From Spirochaetia bacterium (GTDB lineage Bacteria > Spirochaetota > Spirochaetia > Sphaerochaetales > Sphaerochaetaceae), in contig SABI01000058.1 of NCBI GenBank assembly GCA_009929055.1, positions 1 to 11,566 of the forward strand: DNA of 11,566 nucleotides, written 5' to 3'. This document shows positions 6,569 to 11,566 of this stretch, piece by piece. Both the position numbers and the translations under genes were made by a program. Position 1 is the first letter of the stretch, and every line of letters begins with the position of its first letter. Under the pieces are notes generated by a model that did no database searches, was not told where the DNA came from, and worked only from the letters and a program-made list of their open reading frames with translations.

Positions 6569-9445
6569 ATGGATGCTGCTCACCAAGAAACATTTAATCC
6601 TCTTGTTGTGTATAAAGATTACATTGATTTAGAAAAAGTGAGGCTCCTTCTTGAAGGAGTCCAAATCTCAATGGGACTAGTGTCAGCAATTGTCTCTCTC
6701 GAAGGAGAGCTCATTGCTCGATCGAATATATCGAGCTTCTGCTCTCGTTTCCATATTCGTGATAAAGCATGTTCTAGTCGCTGCAGAGAGAGTATTGCAG
6801 AACTTACTGAGATGGTAAGAGTGAGTAAAAGTTATCAATACCATACCTGCGCTAATGGATTAGTAGAGGTTGCTATTCCTATTATGATTAATGGATTTCA
6901 TGTTTCAAACCTTATCTCCGGGCAGTTTTTCTTTGAAGAACCAGATATCGATTACTTTAGGAATCAAGCTAAAGAATTTGGGTTTGATGAAGAGTTGTAT
7001 ATCGAGTCAATCAAGGAAGTGCCTATAGTTTCTAGAGAGAGAGCAAAAAAAACTATCGAATACTTACTCCTTAATACCCAAATGTTTGGTGAATTAACGT
7101 ATCAAAAACTAAAACTTGCTGAATTAAATCAATCCGTTTTGGAGAGAGAGGCTACACTCCTTAAGAGTGAAAAGAAATATAAAGTGTTATTTAATAGCTT
7201 CCCTTTAGGCATATCCATTACAGATTCACAGGGAAATATTGTAGAGAATAATGAAAGAGCTTCTCTATTGTTAAACCAGATGCACCAACAAAAGAGTGAA
7301 GGAAATGAGAAGGTCTATCTTATTCGACCCGATGGAAGTGTGATGGCAAAAGAAGAGTGTGCTGGAGTGAGGGCTGTTAAAGAGAATCGATTGATAGAAA
7401 ATATAGAAATGGGGATAGTTTCTCAAGAAAATCCTCCTGTGTGGATTCGTATGACTTCTTGCCCACTAGAACTCGATGACTACGGGGCAGTAAGCACCTA
7501 TGTAGATGTTACTGGCCAAAAACAAATGGAGCATAATTATGAATCTCTCTTCAATTCTATGCTTAATGGTTTTGCCCTCCATGAAATAATTGTGAATGAG
7601 CAAGGAGAGCCGATAGATTATCGTTATATTGCAGTAAACCCCGCTTTCCAAGAGATGACTGGCCTAAAGGGGACAGACATTATCGGGAAAACAATTTTAG
7701 AGATAATGCCTAGTATAGAGAAGTATTGGATAGAGGAGTTTGGAAAAGTTGCCTTAACTGGCATTCCCCTCATATATGAAAACTATGTTTCCTCCTTGGA
7801 TAAATATTTTGAAGTTACTGCCTACCAACCTTCAGCTCATAGGTTTTCTTGTTTTTTCACCGATATAACAGAGAGGATAGCATCAGGGAGGGTGATAAAG
7901 AAGCGTTTGGAGTATGAACATCTTGTTACCACAATTTCTCAAAAAGCAACAAAAGTCGAAGATATATCTATTTTTATGGAAGAAACTCTTGCTTCAGTTG
8001 GAAAGATACTCAATGTTTCTAGGGTCTATATTTATGAGAATGATTCAAAAGATTGTGTAGATAATACTTATGAGTGGTGTGCACAAGGCATTGAGGTAAC
8101 CCAAGAAGTTATGCAAGATGTTCCATCAGGAGATGCTATGAGATGGTGGAACGATAAGATGTTAAATAATGAAGTTATCTCCTACTCTAACATCCTCGAT
8201 ATTCCAGATGAAGCAACAATTAAGATCCTTAGCTGGCAGAATATTAAATCAATCCTTGTTGTTCCCCTATTTGTAAAAGGCTCCTATTTTGGGTTTATGG
8301 GGTTTGATGATTGTCTTACCTATCGAAAATGGCCAGAAGTTGATATAGATATCTTGTTTTCGATATCACTCACCATTTCTACAGTTATTGAGCGAGATCT
8401 ATTAGCTAAAGAGTTAGAATTTCAACACAACCATGATGTTCTCACCCGTATCTATAATAGAAGGTTCCTTGAACAAGAATTATCGAGAATGGAGGATGAA
8501 AAATATTTACCCCTTTCTATTATTATTGCCGATACAAATGGACTTAAGCTTGTTAATGATTCTTTTGGTCATAAAATGGGAGACCAGATACTCATAGAGG
8601 CAGCCTCTATCTTAAAAAAGAACTGTGGCCCACATGATATTGTCGCCCGTTATGGGGGAGATGAATTTGTTATGCTTTTGCCAAATACTGACAATGAAGA
8701 GGTGAGAAAACGTCTCAATCAGATAGATAATATGGTGAAGAGTGTTGAAATTGCCTCCATACAATTAACTCTCGCTTTTGGCCATTATACTCGTATGAGT
8801 ATGGATGAAGAGTTTAACATGGTTTTTAAAAGTGCAGAAGATTTGATGTATCGTAACAAACTTACTGAGAGTGCAAGCAACAAATATAAAACAATAGGCC
8901 TCACAATGAACTCTCTATTTGCTAAAAGTAAGAGAGAGTTAGAGCACTCCAAGAGAGTGAGTAAGTTGTGTGAATTTATAGCCATTAAGATGAATTTTTC
9001 CCCTCGAGAGATAAATCGAATGCGAGTTGCTGGCCTTATGCATGATATAGGTAAAATTGGGATATCAGAAAATATTCTTAACAAGCCAGCTTCACTCACA
9101 TCTGTAGAATGGGAAGCGATGAAAAGACATCCTGAAATAGGGTATAGAATACTCTCCACAAGTAGTGATTTCGCCGATATATCGAAAGCCATTCTCGAAC
9201 ATCATGAATGGTGGAATGGAGAAGGATACCCTAGGGGGATTTTAGGGGAAGATATCTCCATGCAAGCAAGAATTATTGCAATAGCTGACTCTTATGACGC
9301 GATGACAACAGAGAGAGTCTATAAAAAAGCCCTACAAAAGGACGAAGCAAGAGAGGAAATAAAGAGGTGTAGTGGAACTCAGTTTGATCCATCAATAGCA
9401 CAAGTCTTTATTAAACACTTAAGTGAATTCGCATATAGTGAATAA
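6569..9445 (+). CDS. PocR-PAS-PAS-GAF-GGDEF-HD-GYP cyclic-di-GMP signalling protein
   Basis: A 958-residue cytoplasmic sensor with no membrane segment. Domains in order: a PocR-type ligand-binding domain (about 15-180), with the cysteine pattern C58, C68, C72, C94 and the blocks ANGLVEVAIPI and ISGQFFF; PAS (about 200-320); PAS (about 322-440, with FTDITER at its end); GAF (about 448-608); diguanylate cyclase (about 615-765, with LTRIYNRRF, ADTNGLKLVND and an intact YGGDEF at 695-700); and HD-GYP phosphodiesterase (about 785-950). The HD-GYP domain retains HDIGKIG (825-831), the histidine H854, HHE (878-880), NGEGYP (883-888) and D908. Both catalytic domains look intact, so it may make and break cyclic-di-GMP. 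The inhibitory RxxD site before GGDEF is absent (GPHD instead). PocR domains often bind small organic ligands, but the ligand here is unknown. It appears to be transcribed alone. The start is uncertain among 6497 (TTG), 6524 and 6569. Confidence 0.92.
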   Translation: MDAAHQETFNPLVVYKDYIDLEKVRLLLEGVQISMGLVSAIVSLEGELIARSNISSFCSRFHIRDKACSSRCRESIAELTEMVRVSKSYQYHTCANGLVEVAIPIMINGFHVSNLISGQFFFEEPDIDYFRNQAKEFGFDEELYIESIKEVPIVSRERAKKTIEYLLLNTQMFGELTYQKLKLAELNQSVLEREATLLKSEKKYKVLFNSFPLGISITDSQGNIVENNERASLLLNQMHQQKSEGNEKVYLIRPDGSVMAKEECAGVRAVKENRLIENIEMGIVSQENPPVWIRMTSCPLELDDYGAVSTYVDVTGQKQMEHNYESLFNSMLNGFALHEIIVNEQGEPIDYRYIAVNPAFQEMTGLKGTDIIGKTILEIMPSIEKYWIEEFGKVALTGIPLIYENYVSSLDKYFEVTAYQPSAHRFSCFFTDITERIASGRVIKKRLEYEHLVTTISQKATKVEDISIFMEETLASVGKILNVSRVYIYENDSKDCVDNTYEWCAQGIEVTQEVMQDVPSGDAMRWWNDKMLNNEVISYSNILDIPDEATIKILSWQNIKSILVVPLFVKGSYFGFMGFDDCLTYRKWPEVDIDILFSISLTISTVIERDLLAKELEFQHNHDVLTRIYNRRFLEQELSRMEDEKYLPLSIIIADTNGLKLVNDSFGHKMGDQILIEAASILKKNCGPHDIVARYGGDEFVMLLPNTDNEEVRKRLNQIDNMVKSVEIASIQLTLAFGHYTRMSMDEEFNMVFKSAEDLMYRNKLTESASNKYKTIGLTMNSLFAKSKRELEHSKRVSKLCEFIAIKMNFSPREINRMRVAGLMHDIGKIGISENILNKPASLTSVEWEAMKRHPEIGYRILSTSSDFADISKAILEHHEWWNGEGYPRGILGEDISMQARIIAIADSYDAMTTERVYKKALQKDEAREEIKRCSGTQFDPSIAQVFIKHLSEFAYSE

Positions 9446-9491
9446 ACTTTCTTCTTACGAGAACAACAAAGTACTATTAATTCAACAAGAG

Positions 9492-9533
9492 ATACTCTTA
9501 TGACAAGAAGCCATAAGAGTATTAATTATTTTT
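9492..9533 (+). terminator. Rho-independent terminator between convergent genes
   Basis: ATACTCTTATG (9492-9502) pairs perfectly with CATAAGAGTAT (9512-9522) across a nine-base loop, followed by TAATTATTTTT. It lies 46 bases after the GGDEF/HD-GYP stop and its T-run touches the stop of the convergent gene. On the minus strand the tract after the stem is poorer in T, so it may also act there but less strongly. Confidence 0.85.
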
Positions 9534-10755
9534 AGTTCTTTAAGTTCTCTTCTAATGCCCGCAGGAAGAAACCTACATCACTGACTATTCCGACTGCTTG
9601 AGAGCTCCCTCTGTCACTCAGTTTAGTGACAACAGCAGGGTTAATATCGATACAGATTGTCTTCACCCAGGAGGGGGTCATGTTGCCAACTCCAATGGAG
9701 TGAAGCATTGAAGAGAGCATGATAATAAGATCAGCTCCTTTAATAATTTCAGCATATTCACTTTGAGCTTCTATCATATCGGTAACAGTTTCAGGAAGAG
9801 GCCCATCATCTCTTATAGATCCAGCAAGTGAGTAGGGGATATCTGCTTTAATGATTTCATACATTAATCCACATGTTAATACGCCACTCTCTACAGCTTG
9901 TTTCATCGACCCGCTTCCATAAATCATATTAATACTTCTCATATGATGGCTATGCCCATGTTCAGCAACTTCCCCTGTTTTTAGGTCTACTCCTAAACTT
10001 GTTCCATAAAAGCGTAATTCTAAATCATGTACAGCGATGGCATTTCCTCCAAGAAATCCATTTACATAGCCCCTTCTTACAAGCGAAGCGAGGGCATCAG
10101 CACCACCGGTGTGCACTACTACCGGCCCTGCTACTACAACAGTTTTTCCACCACGCTCTTTTATAGATCTTAGCTCTTTTGCTAAAGAGGCGACAGCAGT
10201 ATCAACAGAGCGCTCTGAAGAGACAGTATTTGTCATAAAGGCAAATTCACTTTTACTTTTATCTCCTCGATCACTATCTGCTGGAAATATTCGTATAGCG
10301 TCACTTCCAATTACAACGAACATATCTTTCTTTAAGTCCCTTAATTTATAACAGATAAAAGAATCACTCTTTTTATCATACACCAATGCCCCATCCATTC
10401 TTTGAAGAGAAACTTGATACCATTTCCCTTTATAAAAAACTTCTGTTCTATGGTTACTTGTTGAATAAAAATCTAGCGGAGCATGTTTATCTTTATCTAC
10501 TTCGACTAGAGAGGCAGAAGGGACAGATTGTTCAAATATTCCAAAAAGTTTAAGAGAGGGAAGAATTGAATCTAAAAGAGACTCATCAGCTGCAATTAAT
10601 TCAAGGATAAGATTAGAAGTTTCTTCCGGGGTTTTTCCCACCCCAAAAGAGATGATTCTATAATCTCCCCCTTTTGCTAAAATCGTGTTAAGAATTTGAG
10701 AGAGAATTCCTGAATCTATTAGATGTCCTTGTGCTTGTACAATTCGTGTTTTCAT
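9532..10755 (-). CDS. LOR/SDH-family (TIGR00300) protein, probable NAD-dependent ornithine cyclodeaminase
   Basis: 407 residues. The N-terminal LOR/SDH region begins IVQAQGHLIDSGIL and continues GGDYRIISFGVGKT. The C-terminal nucleotide-binding part contains VVVAGPVVVHTGGADALASL, GNAIAVHDLE, YGTSLGVD, HMRSIN, LAGSIRDDGPLPE, MLHSIGVGNM and ICIDINPAVVTKLSDRG. These blocks fit the TIGR00300 family, found in archaea and as the C-terminal half of cyanobacterial AgrE/ArgZ. Members of that family convert ornithine to proline and ammonia using NAD. The family is unrelated to the classic mu-crystallin-like ornithine cyclodeaminase. The gene lies 27 bases after arginine deiminase, with AGAAGGG five bases before its ATG, so the two are probably cotranscribed. 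This supports a role in arginine breakdown. Enzyme activity of this bacterial stand-alone form is inferred from the family and the neighbour, not shown by the sequence. Confidence 0.85.
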   Translation of the reverse strand: MKTRIVQAQGHLIDSGILSQILNTILAKGGDYRIISFGVGKTPEETSNLILELIAADESLLDSILPSLKLFGIFEQSVPSASLVEVDKDKHAPLDFYSTSNHRTEVFYKGKWYQVSLQRMDGALVYDKKSDSFICYKLRDLKKDMFVVIGSDAIRIFPADSDRGDKSKSEFAFMTNTVSSERSVDTAVASLAKELRSIKERGGKTVVVAGPVVVHTGGADALASLVRRGYVNGFLGGNAIAVHDLELRFYGTSLGVDLKTGEVAEHGHSHHMRSINMIYGSGSMKQAVESGVLTCGLMYEIIKADIPYSLAGSIRDDGPLPETVTDMIEAQSEYAEIIKGADLIIMLSSMLHSIGVGNMTPSWVKTICIDINPAVVTKLSDRGSSQAVGIVSDVGFFLRALEENLKN

Positions 10756-10782
10756 ATTATCCCTTCTATAAAGTAATTATTA

Positions 10783-11566
10783 TCATGCTTCTCTCAAGAG
10801 AGGCATACTCATACATCTTGGTCCCCCTCGGCCCCGAACAAGTTCTGATCCAATGATGGGAATTACCTCTATACCATGCTTTCTCAAGTTTTCATTAGAG
10901 ACAATATTCCTTCTGTAGGTGACAACGACACCAGGCTCTAGGGCTAAGGTGTTTGTACTATCATTCCACTGTTCTCTTGCACTAGCAATGTTATCGAGGC
11001 CCCCATTTTTAATAATGTCGACACTCACCACCCCTAAAGCTCTACTAAGGGCCTCTTTTAGCCCTTTCTCTTCATGGATATAGAGGGAATCTTTCCTTTT
11101 TTTGGTAATTGAGAATACTTTTAGGGCGGGTTCCACTCCTCCAAAGAGGACAAACTTGTCTCTGTCGACCATGGTAAAGATTGTATCGAGGTGCATATAG
11201 GCTCGAGTAAAAGGAATTTGTACCACTAAGATTTCTTTGAACCCTTCTCCCCCTTCTTCAATAGGAGCCATCATCCTTCTCGCAAAGGATTCTATTGCCC
11301 ATACTTCAGTTCGAGCACTACTGCCGATAACTGCAGTAGTTTTATTGATGATGAGGATATCTCCCCCTTCAATAGTGCTACCACGAGTATAATCACTATG
11401 AACCGTAGTTGATGAAAATAGTGAATGGTGGGTAGAAAGGAGGTTCATAAGATAACTTTCTCTCTTTCTATACTCATTTTTCATCACATTTATGTGCATA
11501 GCTGAGCCAACAATAGTTGCAGGGTCTCGTGTAAAATAGAGGTTCGGGAGGGGAGAGATATAAAAG
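10783..11566 (-). CDS. arcA: Arginine deiminase, C-terminal 260 residues (5' end outside window)
   Basis: Arginine deiminase hydrolyses arginine to citrulline and ammonia. The frame is open through the window edge. The residues before the internal methionine at 11499 (LPNLYFTRDP) are clearly family sequence, so that methionine is not the start. All catalytic elements expected in this part are present: the aspartate in FTRDP, the glutamate and aspartate in STIEGGDIL, the histidine and aspartate in MHLDTIFTMVD, and the nucleophilic cysteine in GPRCMSMPL close to the C-terminus. The family has about 400-410 residues, so roughly 140-150 are missing beyond the window. It is followed by the LOR/SDH-family gene. 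Ornithine carbamoyltransferase and carbamate kinase, the usual partners, are not in view on this side. Confidence 0.95.
   Translation of the reverse strand, partial: FYISPLPNLYFTRDPATIVGSAMHINVMKNEYRKRESYLMNLLSTHHSLFSSTTVHSDYTRGSTIEGGDILIINKTTAVIGSSARTEVWAIESFARRMMAPIEEGGEGFKEILVVQIPFTRAYMHLDTIFTMVDRDKFVLFGGVEPALKVFSITKKRKDSLYIHEEKGLKEALSRALGVVSVDIIKNGGLDNIASAREQWNDSTNTLALEPGVVVTYRRNIVSNENLRKHGIEVIPIIGSELVRGRGGPRCMSMPLLREA

Noticed and set aside
8785..9192. 135-codon minus-strand frame inside the GGDEF/HD-GYP gene
   Set aside because: It is antisense to the conserved GGDEF and HD-GYP coding region, with no family resemblance.
1..11566. CRISPR arrays, tRNA or rRNA genes
   Set aside because: No regularly spaced repeats and no tRNA-like cloverleaf or rRNA sequence were seen by eye on either strand.

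Overview
The window is a low-GC bacterial chromosome segment with two metabolic operons on the minus strand, two plus-strand genes between them, and two mobile-element scars. A spirochaete or a similar free-living anaerobe or facultative anaerobe is my best guess. The reasons are the FN3/DUF1566/chitobiase-type lipoprotein and the PocR-PAS-GAF-GGDEF-HD-GYP signalling protein. This is inference from gene style, not proof.

Positions 1-4319 (minus strand) hold a pyruvate dehydrogenase operon. aceE (homodimeric E1) is followed after 13 bp by aceF (E2, one lipoyl domain), which overlaps the start of lpd (E3) by an ATGA overlap. lpd is broken: only about its first 36 codons, carrying the FAD-binding GGGPGG motif, survive. 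The reading frame then runs into the start of a Y1 (HUH) transposase of the REP-associated/IS200-like type, which leaves the window at position 1.

Positions about 4500-4856 are the remains of an IS21-family element on the minus strand. They comprise the C-terminal part of the IstB helper ATPase and a GGCC-rich tail. The missing 5' side of istB abuts, tail to head, a plus-strand lipoprotein gene (4833-6278). That gene keeps its lipobox but seems to have lost its natural start codon and the front of its signal peptide.

Positions 6569-9445 (plus strand) encode a 958-residue sensor protein that carries both a cyclic-di-GMP synthase domain and a cyclic-di-GMP phosphodiesterase domain. It ends at a strong hairpin terminator (9492-9533) that separates it from the convergent arginine operon.

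Positions 9532-11566 (minus strand) hold arginine deiminase (5' part outside the window), followed by a LOR/SDH-family protein related to archaeal ornithine cyclodeaminase and to the C-terminal half of cyanobacterial AgrE/ArgZ. Together they suggest arginine catabolism through citrulline and ornithine to proline, with an ornithine carbamoyltransferase encoded elsewhere.
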